Under the pieces are notes generated by a model. The model was not told the origin of the DNA and searched no databases. It worked only from the letters and a program-made list of their open reading frames with translations. From NCBI RefSeq assembly GCF_014863355.1, contig NZ_JACZEP010000005.1:62001-126000 (forward strand): DNA of 64,000 nucleotides, given 5' to 3'. This document shows, piece by piece, positions 50,515 through 59,332 of this stretch (the stretch's first letter is position 1; every line of letters begins with the position of its first letter). This DNA comes from Aminobacter carboxidus. Lineage in GTDB: Bacteria > Pseudomonadota > Alphaproteobacteria > Rhizobiales > Rhizobiaceae. The position numbers and the translations under genes were made by a program.

Positions 50515-51864
50515 CTAGTTGAGCGCCGCACTGTCTTGGCCGGGGCGTACTCGCCATATCCTGTTGCCGACGTCATCGGCGACCAGCAACGAACCATCGC
50601 GCGCGATCGCTACGCCGACCGGACGTCCGGCCGCAGTATCGTCAGGGCGCAGAAAGCCAGTCAGAATGTCCTTTGGCGGGCCCGCCGGCTTTCCAGCACT
50701 AAAGGGAACGAAGATCACCTTGTAGCCGCTTCGAGGCATGCGGTTCCAAGACCCATGCTGACCGACGAATGCACCGTTTTTCATTTCCGGTCCGAACAGA
50801 TCGCCGGTGTTGAAGGTCAGGCCTAGCGAGGCCGTATGCGAGCCTAGCGCATAGTCCGGCCTGAGCGCCTTTGCGACCAGGTCCGGCATTTGCGGCTCAA
50901 TACGGTCGTCGACGATCTGGCCGTAATAACTGTAGGGCCAGCCATAGAAGGCGCCGTCCTTGACGGATGTCATATAATCGGGAACCAGGTCGCTGCCTAT
51001 CTCATCACGCTCGTTGACCACAACCCAGAGCTCGCCGCTTTCAGGTTGCCATGACAGGCCATTGGGATTGCGCAGGCCGCTGGCGAACAGACGGCTTTGC
51101 TTCGTCGCCAGATCAATCTCATGCACCGCGGCGCGGCCTTCCTCGATGTCCATGCCGTTCTCGCCGACATTGCTGTTCGAACCGACAGTTGCATAGAGCT
51201 TCGTGCCGTCCCGCGAAGCAATGACATCCTTGGTCCAGTGATGGTTCAGGCCAGCCGGCAGGTCGGCAATCTTTTCGGGCTGGGCGGTAATTTCGGTAGC
51301 GCCCTCTTGATAGGGAAATGCAACGATGCCGTCGGCATTCGCCACATAAAGTTTGCCGTCGAGCAAGGTCATGCCAAACGGCGAGAATAACCCGTTGATG
51401 AATGGCTGTTTCACCTCCGCCTCACCGTCACCGTCGGCATCGCGCAAAATGGAGATGCGGTTTGCGCTCGGCACGTTGGCCCCGGCGCTGCCCATGATCT
51501 TCTGAGCCACCCAGCGACGGATGGAGACACTGCTTTCTTCCTGCGGCGGTTTGTTGCTTTCGGCGACCAGCACATCCCCGTTGGGCAGCACATGCAGCCA
51601 GCGAGGATGATCGAGCCCATCGGCGAACTGGTTAACCCTATAACCTTGCGCAGGCTGCGGCATCTCGCCTTGTTTCCACGGCTCGGCCTCGGCCTGATGA
51701 ACGGTCGGCAGTATTCGGGGATCGGGTTCAGGCAGCTTGGGATCCGGCCCATATTGCTCTTCGATAGCCACCTTGGCCTCCTCTCGCGAAGAGAGGACGA
51801 CCACCCCAACTGCAACTATGCCTATGACCAAGACGGCGAGGAGAGCGAGGATCAGCTTTTTCAT
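50515..51864 (-). CDS. Membrane-anchored PQQ-type sugar (sorbosone) dehydrogenase-like protein
   Basis: A 449-aa beta-propeller protein of the sorbosone/soluble-glucose-dehydrogenase (GSDH) family. An N-terminal membrane anchor (LILALLAVLVIGIVAVGVVV) leaves the propeller in the periplasm. Typical segments are FADGLDHPRWLHVLPNGDVL, SGLRNPNGLSWQPESGELWV, NERDEIGSDLVPDYMTSV, FYGWPYSYYGQ and FVGQHGSWNRMPRSGYKV. The family uses PQQ to oxidise sugars or sugar aldehydes. It follows a cytochrome b561 gene on the same strand and faces the caa3 oxidase operon, so electrons might be passed on to these. Substrate unknown. Confidence 0.85.
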   Translation of the reverse strand: MKKLILALLAVLVIGIVAVGVVVLSSREEAKVAIEEQYGPDPKLPEPDPRILPTVHQAEAEPWKQGEMPQPAQGYRVNQFADGLDHPRWLHVLPNGDVLVAESNKPPQEESSVSIRRWVAQKIMGSAGANVPSANRISILRDADGDGEAEVKQPFINGLFSPFGMTLLDGKLYVANADGIVAFPYQEGATEITAQPEKIADLPAGLNHHWTKDVIASRDGTKLYATVGSNSNVGENGMDIEEGRAAVHEIDLATKQSRLFASGLRNPNGLSWQPESGELWVVVNERDEIGSDLVPDYMTSVKDGAFYGWPYSYYGQIVDDRIEPQMPDLVAKALRPDYALGSHTASLGLTFNTGDLFGPEMKNGAFVGQHGSWNRMPRSGYKVIFVPFSAGKPAGPPKDILTGFLRPDDTAAGRPVGVAIARDGSLLVADDVGNRIWRVRPGQDSAALN

Positions 51865-51939
51865 CGCAGGAGTTCCCTTTTTCGTTCAACGCATCGGGGT
51901 GGCTCCGGTTGCAATTCAATCGAAACGCCGTGCAGAGGC

Positions 51940-52443
51940 TCAGGAGCGCTGCGGCCTGAACATGCGCATCATGACGTCGGAACGGCGAATAAAATGCTGG
52001 AACAGGGCGCCGGCGATGTGCAGCACGATGGCGCCGAGTAATGCGGTCTTGAGCACATTGTGTGCGGCAGCGGCTGCTTCCACACCGGCAAACCAGGCAA
52101 CACCTCCCGACAGGGGCAGCAGAAACAGCGACAGGTAGATCAGGCCGTGCACCGCTTCGGAAAGGATCTGCAGCAAACGCGGCTCATCGGGCGGAGGGGG
52201 CGGGGCGCCGCGCGTGAAGCGCAAATAAACGCGGGCGAGAGCAAGCAGCAATATGGTCACGCCCGCAACCACATGCAGATAGGCCAGCAGGCTTGTATCG
52301 GGTGCGGTCGGTTCGTTCCGCAGGAATGCCCGCCAGGCAGCTTCCATGCCGTCATGGGCCAGATACTGGAACGCCACCAGGACGACGACGCTCCAATGCA
52401 ACGCCACTTGCGCAGTTGAATATCCTGATACCTTCCGTGCCAT
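51940..52443 (-). CDS. Cytochrome b561-family membrane protein
   Basis: A 167-aa four-helix di-haem b cytochrome. Expected haem-ligand histidines occur at QVALHWSVVVLVA (His16), LLAYLHVVAGVTIL (about His61), SEAVHGLIYLSLF (about His98) and GAIVLHIAGALFQHF (about His142-150). GGAGGA precedes ATG 52443, and an in-frame ATG six bases upstream is too close to it. It is first in a two-gene unit with the sorbosone-dehydrogenase-like gene and probably passes its electrons to quinone or from it. It is divergent from the oxidase operon. Confidence 0.85.
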   Translation of the reverse strand: MARKVSGYSTAQVALHWSVVVLVAFQYLAHDGMEAAWRAFLRNEPTAPDTSLLAYLHVVAGVTILLLALARVYLRFTRGAPPPPPDEPRLLQILSEAVHGLIYLSLFLLPLSGGVAWFAGVEAAAAAHNVLKTALLGAIVLHIAGALFQHFIRRSDVMMRMFRPQRS

Positions 52444-52532
52444 TCGCATTCCTCCCTGCGCTGCGCTTTGCGCCTCCGATGATGCTGGCCCCGCGCTTCG
52501 GAACTTTCTCATCATCGCGATGTTTCGTCACA

Positions 52533-53570
52533 ATGGAAACGGAGAGGGCGTTCCGAATAGCTGCAAAAACGGGATCGGCTCGGCAAAGATCCGCCGGACT
52601 GCTGCTGGTGGCGGCGCTGACGCCCGTTTTTTCAGCCTGCAGCGGTGTGCAGTCGGCACTCGATCCCGCAGGCGAAGAATCAGGACAGGTCGCGCGCCTT
52701 TTCTGGCTCATGATTGCAGGCGGCCTGCCAATCTGGGCGTTCGTGGTCGCGCTTTCTCTCTACGCGTCTCGATGGAAGCTCGAACCTCTGCGGGAAGACA
52801 CGGCTGCACGGGTGATCTTCTGGGGTGGCGTGGTACTGCCGGTAACCGTGTTGGCAGCCCTTTTGGCATACGCACTCTGGCTCATGCCGTCGCTGCGCCC
52901 TTTTGCGGGAAGCGACGACGCTACCTTGCGTATCGAGATAACCGGCAGGCAGTTCTGGTGGCACGTCGTCTACAAGCGTCCAAATGGCGTCAGGGTGGTC
53001 TCGGCCAACGAGATACGATTGCCTGTCGGTGAACGGGTCGAATTCGCCCTGACCAGCGACGACATGATCCATTCCTTTTGGATCCCGGCCCTTGGCGGCA
53101 AGATGGACCTGATCCCGGGCCGACAAAACCGCCTGTCCCTGAGGGCTACCAAGGTCGGGACCTATCGAGGCCAGTGCGCCGAATTCTGCGGCACCTCACA
53201 CGCTTTGATGGCCTTTCCAGCGATCGTGATGGAAGGCGCAGCGTTCGAGACATGGCTGAATGCGCGCAGCCGGCCCTCGAGCGGCGTGCACGCGCCAGGA
53301 ACGGGACGCGCCCTGTTTGAACGCAACCGTTGCGGCTCCTGCCACCGTATCGCAGGGACGCAGTGGCAGTCGACAGCCGGGCCGGACCTCTCCCATGTCG
53401 GTTCCCGGCTGACCATCGGCGCAGGCCAGTTGGCCAGCGGTTCAGAAGCCCTTGCCAGCTTTGTTGCTGATGCGGGTGCAGTCAAAGCGGGTGCGCATAT
53501 GCCCGCCAACTCGCATCTCTCCGCCGCTGAACTGACCGAGATCGCAACCTGGCTTAAGGGGCTGCAATGA
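52533..53570 (+). CDS. coxB: Cytochrome c oxidase subunit II with fused cytochrome c (caa3 type)
   Basis: A 345-aa subunit II. After a signal or lipobox-like region ending at Cys36 (VFSACSG) come two transmembrane helices (about 57-78 and 95-118), then the cupredoxin domain. All CuA ligands are present: His180, Cys215, Glu217, Cys219, His223 and Met226 (QCAEFCGTSHALM). A C-terminal cytochrome c domain has CGSCH at 267-271 and a Met ligand near 323 (AHMPANS). This marks a caa3-type enzyme that can take electrons straight from cytochrome c. The start at ATG 52533 lacks a clear ribosome site. Four-base overlap with the next gene. Confidence 0.92.
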   Translation: METERAFRIAAKTGSARQRSAGLLLVAALTPVFSACSGVQSALDPAGEESGQVARLFWLMIAGGLPIWAFVVALSLYASRWKLEPLREDTAARVIFWGGVVLPVTVLAALLAYALWLMPSLRPFAGSDDATLRIEITGRQFWWHVVYKRPNGVRVVSANEIRLPVGERVEFALTSDDMIHSFWIPALGGKMDLIPGRQNRLSLRATKVGTYRGQCAEFCGTSHALMAFPAIVMEGAAFETWLNARSRPSSGVHAPGTGRALFERNRCGSCHRIAGTQWQSTAGPDLSHVGSRLTIGAGQLASGSEALASFVADAGAVKAGAHMPANSHLSAAELTEIATWLKGLQ

Positions 53571-56074
53571 GCGCGCAGCCGGAGCCCACACGCGACAAAG
53601 CCACTGAGGAAGCGCAACTGCGTGCCGTTTGGGCAAAGCCGACCGGGTGGCGCTACTGGACCTCGGTCAACAACGCGCAGGTTGGCCTCTGGTACGGCGC
53701 CACGGCCTTCGCATTCATGCTGTTTGCGGGACTGCTCGGCCTGCTCATCCGCGCCCAACTTGCCGTGCCACAAAACGACCTGCTATCCGCGGAGACCTAC
53801 AATCAGGTCTACACGCTGCACGGCACGGTGATGATGTTCCTGTTCGCCGTACCGATCTTCGAAGCTGTGGCGATTTTCCTGCTGCCGCCCATGCTGGGTG
53901 CGCGCGAACTGCCGTTTCCGCGGCTTGGCGCCTTCGGCTTCTGGAGTTTCCTGATCGGCGGCATCTTTGTCTGCGGGTCGATCTTCTTCGGTGTGGCGCC
54001 CAATTCAGGCTGGTTCATGTATCCGCCGCTGGCGACCAGCGAACAGGCCGGCATCGGCGCCGACATCTGGCTGCTCGGACTGTCCTTCATCGAAGTGGCA
54101 TCGCTTGCCGCGGCAGTCGAACTGATCGTCGGCATCATGAAATGCCGTGCGCCTGGCATGCGGGTAAACCTGATGCCGCTGTTTGCCTGGTATCTGCTCA
54201 TCGTCGCAGGCATGATCCTTTTTGCTTTCCCGCCGCTCATCGCCGGCGATCTGCTGTTTGAACTGCAGCGCATGTTCGACTGGCCGTTCTTCGACCCGGC
54301 GCGTGGAGGCGACCCGCTTCTGTGGCAACACCTGTTCTGGATATTCGGTCACCCCGAAGTCTACATCATCTTCCTGCCGGCAATCGCATTGCTCGCCATG
54401 ATCGTGCCTACCTTCGCAAGGCGCCCGATCGTCGGCTATTCCTGGATCGTGCTGGCGGCGGTCGGCACCGGATTCCTGTCCTTCGGCCTTTGGGTCCACC
54501 ATATGTTTGCAACTGGCTTGCCGCAGATCTCGCTGGCTTTCTTTTCGGCGGCGTCGGAGGCCGTGGCGATTCCGACGGCGGTCCAGATATTCGTATTCAT
54601 CGCCACCATGCTGGCCGGCCGGGTCATTTTCTCGACGCCAATGCTGTTTGCCATGGGCGGCATCGCCATCTTCGTCATGGGGGGACTTACCGGTGTCATG
54701 GTCGCGCTTGTGCCCTTCGACTGGCAGGCGCACGACACCTATTTTGTCGTCGCGCATCTCCACTATGTCCTGATAGGGGGGATGCTGTTCCCTGTTTTCG
54801 CGGGGCTCTATTATTATTACCCGCTGATCGGTGGGAAACACATGTCGGATCGTGTCGGCCGGTTTGCGTTCTGGCTGATGTTCGCCGGTTTCAACATCAC
54901 CTTTTTCCCGATGCATCTCACCGGCCTGCGCGGCATGCCGCGTCGCGTCTACACCTATCCGGCCGATATTGGCTGGGACTGGCTGAACCTGATTTCAACG
55001 ATGGGCGCGGTGGTGCTCGGCATCGGCATGTTTGCCGTGGTGATGGACGTCACCCTGCATCGCCGCGGGAAGCCGCGGGGCGAGGTGAACCCGTGGAATG
55101 CCGGCACGCTGGAATGGATCAGCGAGCCGGAAGAGAATTGGGGCGTCCGCTCCATTCCCCGCATCGAAAGCCGCTATCCGCTCTGGGACCAGGAGGCTCT
55201 GGCGAGACAGGTGAATGCGGGTGACTGGTATCTGCCCGACGCCAAAGAAGGCCGGCGCGAAACGTTGGTGACATCCGTCCTGGACGCCGAGCCCGAACAG
55301 GTGCTGCGGGTCGGCGGGACATCCTATGTCACCATCATTAGCGCTTTGACGCTCGGCACCGTGTTCGTTGCGCTGACGTTCAAATGGTGGATCGTCTCGC
55401 TCATTTCCGGCCTCGCCTTTATGGCGGCCGTCTTGTGGTGGTTGTGGAACGGAACGGGGGACATCCCGGAAAAGGATGGAAAGGACATCGGGCACGGCAT
55501 TTCCCTGCCGCTTTATGCATCCGGGGTGAAATCCGTGGGTTGGTGGGCGATGTTCATCACCATGACCGGCGACGGCACGGCTTTCGCGAGCCTCGTCTTC
55601 GGCTACTTTTTCTTCTGGACCGTTCATGCGGACTTCACCGGCGGCATCGCCGGTCCCGGCATGTTCTGGCCGATGATGGCCTTGGCGCTGTTTGCGCTTT
55701 CCTGGGCCGCAACGCTCGCCGCACGCGAGGCGAACCGGCGCGGCAAACTGGCAGTGGCGTGGATCCTTCTCGGGAGCGGTGCGCTGACGTCCATCGCCGG
55801 CTGCGCCGCAGCGCTCGCGGGGCCGTTGACCACCGGCATGGACCCTACCGCTCACGTCTACGCGGCAATCGTCTGGACCCTGGTCATTTGGGCGGCGTTA
55901 CACGGCGCTATGGGCGGTATCATGCAGCTCTATTGCCTGGCACGCAGCCTAGCCGGACGGCTCACCGCCCGGCATGACATGGAATTGCACAACGTAGCCC
56001 TCTACTGGCACTTCATGCTGGTGACCGCTCTAGTGACCTTCGCCGTCGTCGGCCTGTTTCCGGAGGCGCTGTGA
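53567..56074 (+). CDS. Cytochrome c oxidase subunits I and III fused
   Basis: The 835-aa protein joins CoxA (about residues 25-560) and CoxC (about 600-835) in one chain, as in some caa3 oxidases. Haem/Cu ligands are present: His85 (TLHGTVMMF), His262 and Tyr266 (GHPEVY), His311/312 (WVHHMFATG), and His397/399 (VVAHLHYVL). Proton-channel residues differ from the textbook A1 enzyme. The K-channel lysine is Gln340 (IPTAVQIF), and the D-channel asparagines and aspartate are replaced (ARELPFPRLGAFGFW). It resembles the alternative CoxMNOP-type oxidases of rhizobia, as I recall. Terminal oxidase of the inner membrane. Confidence 0.92.
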   Translation: MSAQPEPTRDKATEEAQLRAVWAKPTGWRYWTSVNNAQVGLWYGATAFAFMLFAGLLGLLIRAQLAVPQNDLLSAETYNQVYTLHGTVMMFLFAVPIFEAVAIFLLPPMLGARELPFPRLGAFGFWSFLIGGIFVCGSIFFGVAPNSGWFMYPPLATSEQAGIGADIWLLGLSFIEVASLAAAVELIVGIMKCRAPGMRVNLMPLFAWYLLIVAGMILFAFPPLIAGDLLFELQRMFDWPFFDPARGGDPLLWQHLFWIFGHPEVYIIFLPAIALLAMIVPTFARRPIVGYSWIVLAAVGTGFLSFGLWVHHMFATGLPQISLAFFSAASEAVAIPTAVQIFVFIATMLAGRVIFSTPMLFAMGGIAIFVMGGLTGVMVALVPFDWQAHDTYFVVAHLHYVLIGGMLFPVFAGLYYYYPLIGGKHMSDRVGRFAFWLMFAGFNITFFPMHLTGLRGMPRRVYTYPADIGWDWLNLISTMGAVVLGIGMFAVVMDVTLHRRGKPRGEVNPWNAGTLEWISEPEENWGVRSIPRIESRYPLWDQEALARQVNAGDWYLPDAKEGRRETLVTSVLDAEPEQVLRVGGTSYVTIISALTLGTVFVALTFKWWIVSLISGLAFMAAVLWWLWNGTGDIPEKDGKDIGHGISLPLYASGVKSVGWWAMFITMTGDGTAFASLVFGYFFFWTVHADFTGGIAGPGMFWPMMALALFALSWAATLAAREANRRGKLAVAWILLGSGALTSIAGCAAALAGPLTTGMDPTAHVYAAIVWTLVIWAALHGAMGGIMQLYCLARSLAGRLTARHDMELHNVALYWHFMLVTALVTFAVVGLFPEAL

Positions 56075-56457
56075 TGCGCCATCCTTTGCCTCCCGAAATC
56101 GAGTCGCTGTGGACGCTTTTCACTGCACCCGTCGTGTGGGCGCTGCACTTTCTGGCTTGCTACGTCACGGCGGCGATCTTCTGCGCAAAGCCCGGTCTTT
56201 TGGGCAACGATTTTTTCGCTCTCCGCACCCTTATCGCCGGCATCACCTTGCTGTCGCTCGCCATGATCGTCGTCGCGGCGCTGCTCGCCTGGCGCCAATG
56301 GGGGTTCGGCACGGGCGATCCGCCGCATGACGACCCCACCCGGCGCGACCGCCTTCTGTTCCAGGGTTACGCAACCCTGCTCCTGTCCGGCCTGAGCTTC
56401 GTGGCGGTAATCTTCACCGCACTTCCGGCCGTGTTCCTGACGGAGTGCCTGCGATGA
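56074..56457 (+). CDS. Small membrane subunit of the oxidase operon (CoxP-like)
   Basis: A 127-aa protein with three hydrophobic helices (APVVWALHFLACYVTAAIFC, IAGITLLSLAMIVVAALLAW, LLLSGLSFVAVIFTALPAVF). It starts at ATG 56074, sharing a base with the fused subunit I/III stop, or at GTG 56071. It ends with a 4-base overlap on the ctaG-like gene. Similar small proteins occupy this place in caa3-type operons of rhizobia; their role is unclear. Confidence 0.7.
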   Translation: MRHPLPPEIESLWTLFTAPVVWALHFLACYVTAAIFCAKPGLLGNDFFALRTLIAGITLLSLAMIVVAALLAWRQWGFGTGDPPHDDPTRRDRLLFQGYATLLLSGLSFVAVIFTALPAVFLTECLR

Positions 56458-57128
56458 GAGGGCTAGCGCTCATAAGCGGCGTGGCAGTGCTTTCGCTGAT
56501 CTGGCTCGGGCCGCTGCTCGGACCCTGGCGCGCCTCCTTCGCCGCGCACATGCTAGCGCATATGGGTGTGATCGCCATTGCCGCGCCTTTGATCGCACTG
56601 GGCTTGCCTCAACACTGGCGCCCCGGACATTCGATGCCGGTCGCATTGCCGATTGTTGCCTCACTTCTCGAGCTCATAGCCGTCTGGGGATGGCACGCCC
56701 CTGTTCTGCGCGCCGCAGCGCAAGCCTCGCCCCTCGTCACGGCTGTGGAACAACTCATCTTTCTCGCCGTCGGCTTGCTTCTCTGGTCGGCAAGTTTCGC
56801 CGCACCGACGGAACGACGCCACGCAGCGGCAGGCACATCAGCCCTCCTGCTCACTTCCATCCACATGACCCTGCTCGGCGCACTTCTGGCGCTCAGTCCG
56901 CGATCGCTCTATGGCAGCGGCGAGGTGACCTGCTTTGGCATCGTGCTGGGTGCGGGCCAGGATCAGCAGATCGGAGGCGTCGTCATGCTTATGGTCGGCG
57001 CGGTCGTCTATCTCACCGGGGGCCTTTTCCTCATGGCTCATCTGGTCAAGCCAACTACCAACACGAAAGATATCCGCCGAAAGCCGTGCAGGCGCAGCGA
57101 GCTGCAGTTTTCCGACCGCCGACGCTGA
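56454..57128 (+). CDS. ctaG: CtaG/Caa3-type cytochrome oxidase assembly protein
   Basis: A 224-aa multi-helix membrane protein of the CtaG_Cox11-unrelated caa3 CtaG family. AHMLAHMGVIAIAAPLIALG holds the conserved histidines, and AVWGWHAPVLRAAAQ, VEQLIFLAVGLLLWSASFAA and DQQIGGVVMLMVGAVVYLTG are typical. The family helps build the caa3 oxidase, probably in copper delivery. The start overlaps the previous stop (ATGA). It closes the oxidase operon. Confidence 0.88.
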   Translation: MRGLALISGVAVLSLIWLGPLLGPWRASFAAHMLAHMGVIAIAAPLIALGLPQHWRPGHSMPVALPIVASLLELIAVWGWHAPVLRAAAQASPLVTAVEQLIFLAVGLLLWSASFAAPTERRHAAAGTSALLLTSIHMTLLGALLALSPRSLYGSGEVTCFGIVLGAGQDQQIGGVVMLMVGAVVYLTGGLFLMAHLVKPTTNTKDIRRKPCRRSELQFSDRRR

Positions 57129-57452
57129 CGGATGACGCTGGCATATCGCTGGCCCGAACCCTCATTTCCAGGCCGCCCTTTCATTGCTGCATAATCGACC
57201 GATGCAAGTCGCTTTTGCCACCTGATTGCCACAGCCTTTCATCTATCAAACAAATCTTGCTGGAGCTCTGTCGCTCCGTCCACTGCAGGAGAATGGAAGA
57301 CCCGACGTCACTGCCTTGCAAGGTGCCTTTTACAAGCGGGTCATGTGTCGCGTCAGGCAATTCTCCGGCTCTATTGGACTCATGAAATATGGCTCGGCAC
57401 AGCAGGGCTCGGCCATCTCGCACATCTATCCAAGCCCTATCGAGAGCATGCC
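57129..57452. other. Intergenic leader of lyase copy B, partly shared with copy A
   Basis: This 324-base gap has no gene I can support. About the last 110 bases resemble the leader of copy A (shared TTGG/C-ACTCATGAAA near 57375 and 22735, and TCGAGAGCAT before the start). The duplicated unit therefore includes upstream sequence and possibly a promoter. Confidence 0.5.
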
Positions 57453-59332
57453 ATGATAACAATCGACGCATCTCCAACTTGGCAGGACATCGCACGGATC
57501 AGCGATGGTGAGACGCTGGCACTTGCGCCTGCCGCTTGGGATCGGGTCGCATTCGCAAACCGGATCGTGGCGCAAATAGTTGAAAACGGCATTCGCGCCT
57601 ATGGTGTGAATACCGGGGTTGGCGCGCTGTCGAACACCGTCGTCGAACCTGCCTTGTTGCAGCGACTTTCTCGCAACATCATTTTCAGCCACGCTTGCGG
57701 GGTGGGGGATTTGCTGCCGGAGCGCAGCATCCGTGCCATCATCGCATCGCAGGTGGCCAATTTTGCGCACGGCCATTCCGGAGTGCGACCAGAAGTCGTT
57801 CTCAACTTGCTGAGCTTCCTGGAGCGCAACTGCATCCCGGAAGTGCCGTCTCGAGGGTCGGCGGGATATCTCACGCACAACGCACACATCGCCCTGGTGT
57901 TGATCGGCGAGGGCAGGGCGTGCGTCGCAGGGCGCCAGATGAACGGACGTGACGCACTTGCCGCCATTGGACTTGAACCGCTGGTACTCGGCGCCAAGGA
58001 AGGCCTCAGCCTGGTCAATGGTACGGCCTGCGCTACCGGACTTCTGTGCGTGGCATTGGCACGCGTCGAACGCCTGTTGCGCTGGGCCAATGCGGCTGCT
58101 GCCCTGACGCTCGAGGCCGCCGGCGGCCAAATGGCGGCCTTTGACGAGCAGGTCCTCGCCATGCGGCCGTCGCCCGGTATCGAGGCGGTCGGCGCAACAC
58201 TGCGCGGGTTGCTCGAGGGCAGCGGCCTGATCGAGGCGGCCCGCGGGCAGCGCACACAAGATGCGCTCAGCCTTCGCGCTGTGCCCCATGTGCATGGTGC
58301 CGCACTTGAGGTCATGGAGCGCTCGGCACAGCTGGTCGACCGCGAATTGGCTTCCGTCACGGATAATCCTGCTGTCTCGGGTACGCTGGAGAACCCGTTG
58401 GTCTTTTCGGAGGCGCATGCAGTTGCGCCCGCCTTGGGCCAGGCTGCCGACAGTCTGACGATCGCACTGGCCCAGGTGGCAGCCATGAGCGAGCGACGCA
58501 TCGACCGCCTGGTCAATCCGCTGGTCAACAATCTGCCGGCGTTTCTTGCCAGTGAAGGCGGCTGCAATTCTGGCTTCATGATCGCGCAGTATACGGCAGC
58601 TTCGCTGAGCAACGTGAACCGCCGCCTGGCGGCCCCGGCTGCAACGGACGGCGGTGTCACCTCCGGCTTGCAGGAAGACTTCCTCGCCCATCCAACCGTT
58701 GCGGCCAACAAGTTGCTCGCGGTCATCGACAACGCCGAGTACATCCTGGCAATTGAACTGATGGCAGCAGCGCAGGCGCATGACTTCCTGGCCGGCAAGA
58801 AAGGGCGCGCTCCTCGAACAGATGCGATCTATCGCACCGTTCGCGAGCACGTGGCACATTATGCAGACGACCGCCCGCTATCATGGGACATGGAAACGCT
58901 CCGCGATTTCATCCGCTCGGCGGATGTGCCCAACGGGCCGGCCAAATTAGCCGGTATGGGCTGCTTGAACCGCTGAAGGCGAGACGTCCACTACAAGCTT
59001 GAACAGGCAATCTCCAGGCTCAGTAAGTGCAGGAGCTCGTTGGCAGGCAACGAGACCAGACTGCACGAAGTGAACTGACTTGGCAGGCTCGGACGGCCCA
59101 GCAATCGGATGGATTGTGCCGGCAAGATCTCCCGCCTCGACCGCATCGCCCAACCTCACCGCTGGCTCGAAGATCCCTCTGACCGGCGCATAGGTGTAGG
59201 CTTGCCTGCCATCGACCCGCATGGATCGTGTCGGCCCAGCCGGCTCGACGATGGCGTCGGGCAGGATGCCCAGATGTTTCAGCACTCGCAGCACCCCGTC
59301 TCGGGCAAGGGCTTCGCCCGCTCGTGACAGTG
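57345..59332 (+). repeat. Duplicated lyase-deacylase unit, copy B
   Basis: This is the copy in which the deacylase gene continues intact. It is a direct repeat of 22700-24624, with about 34.6 kb between corresponding points. A third, partial copy of only the deacylase part lies at 47944-48286 in the same orientation. Confidence 0.8.
57453..58976 (+). CDS. HAL/PAL-family lyase without MIO triad (copy B)
   Basis: A 507-aa close paralogue of the 22813-24309 protein, with about 40 substitutions by eye plus a longer C-terminus. It has the same AYGVNTGVGALSN, QDALSLRAVPHVHG, SEGGCNSGFMIAQ and GLQEDFLAHPT motifs. It also has the same loss of Ala-Ser-Gly at the cofactor site (RGSAGYLTHNAH), so the change predates the duplication and has been kept. 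ATG 57453 is chosen because it matches the start of copy A; the frame is open upstream. Its end overlaps the convergent deacylase gene by 30 bases. Beside the EhuABCD-like importer, it probably acts on that cargo or a product of it. Confidence 0.83.
   Translation: MITIDASPTWQDIARISDGETLALAPAAWDRVAFANRIVAQIVENGIRAYGVNTGVGALSNTVVEPALLQRLSRNIIFSHACGVGDLLPERSIRAIIASQVANFAHGHSGVRPEVVLNLLSFLERNCIPEVPSRGSAGYLTHNAHIALVLIGEGRACVAGRQMNGRDALAAIGLEPLVLGAKEGLSLVNGTACATGLLCVALARVERLLRWANAAAALTLEAAGGQMAAFDEQVLAMRPSPGIEAVGATLRGLLEGSGLIEAARGQRTQDALSLRAVPHVHGAALEVMERSAQLVDRELASVTDNPAVSGTLENPLVFSEAHAVAPALGQAADSLTIALAQVAAMSERRIDRLVNPLVNNLPAFLASEGGCNSGFMIAQYTAASLSNVNRRLAAPAATDGGVTSGLQEDFLAHPTVAANKLLAVIDNAEYILAIELMAAAQAHDFLAGKKGRAPRTDAIYRTVREHVAHYADDRPLSWDMETLRDFIRSADVPNGPAKLAGMGCLNR

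Noticed and set aside
52500-52524. EcfG-like site GGAAC-N16-TGTT before subunit II
   Set aside because: It would leave under 10 bases between the -10 and the start codon, which is too short, and the -10 has a mismatch.
57426-58859. Minus-strand open frames of 400-480 codons opposite lyase copy B
   Set aside because: They mirror the lyase coding sequence; the corresponding antisense frame opposite copy A is broken, so there is no selection for a product.
6938-58976. Plain annotation of the three lyases as histidine ammonia-lyase (hutH)
   Set aside because: The MIO triad needed for that chemistry is missing in all three, and no hutU, hutI or hutG genes are nearby.
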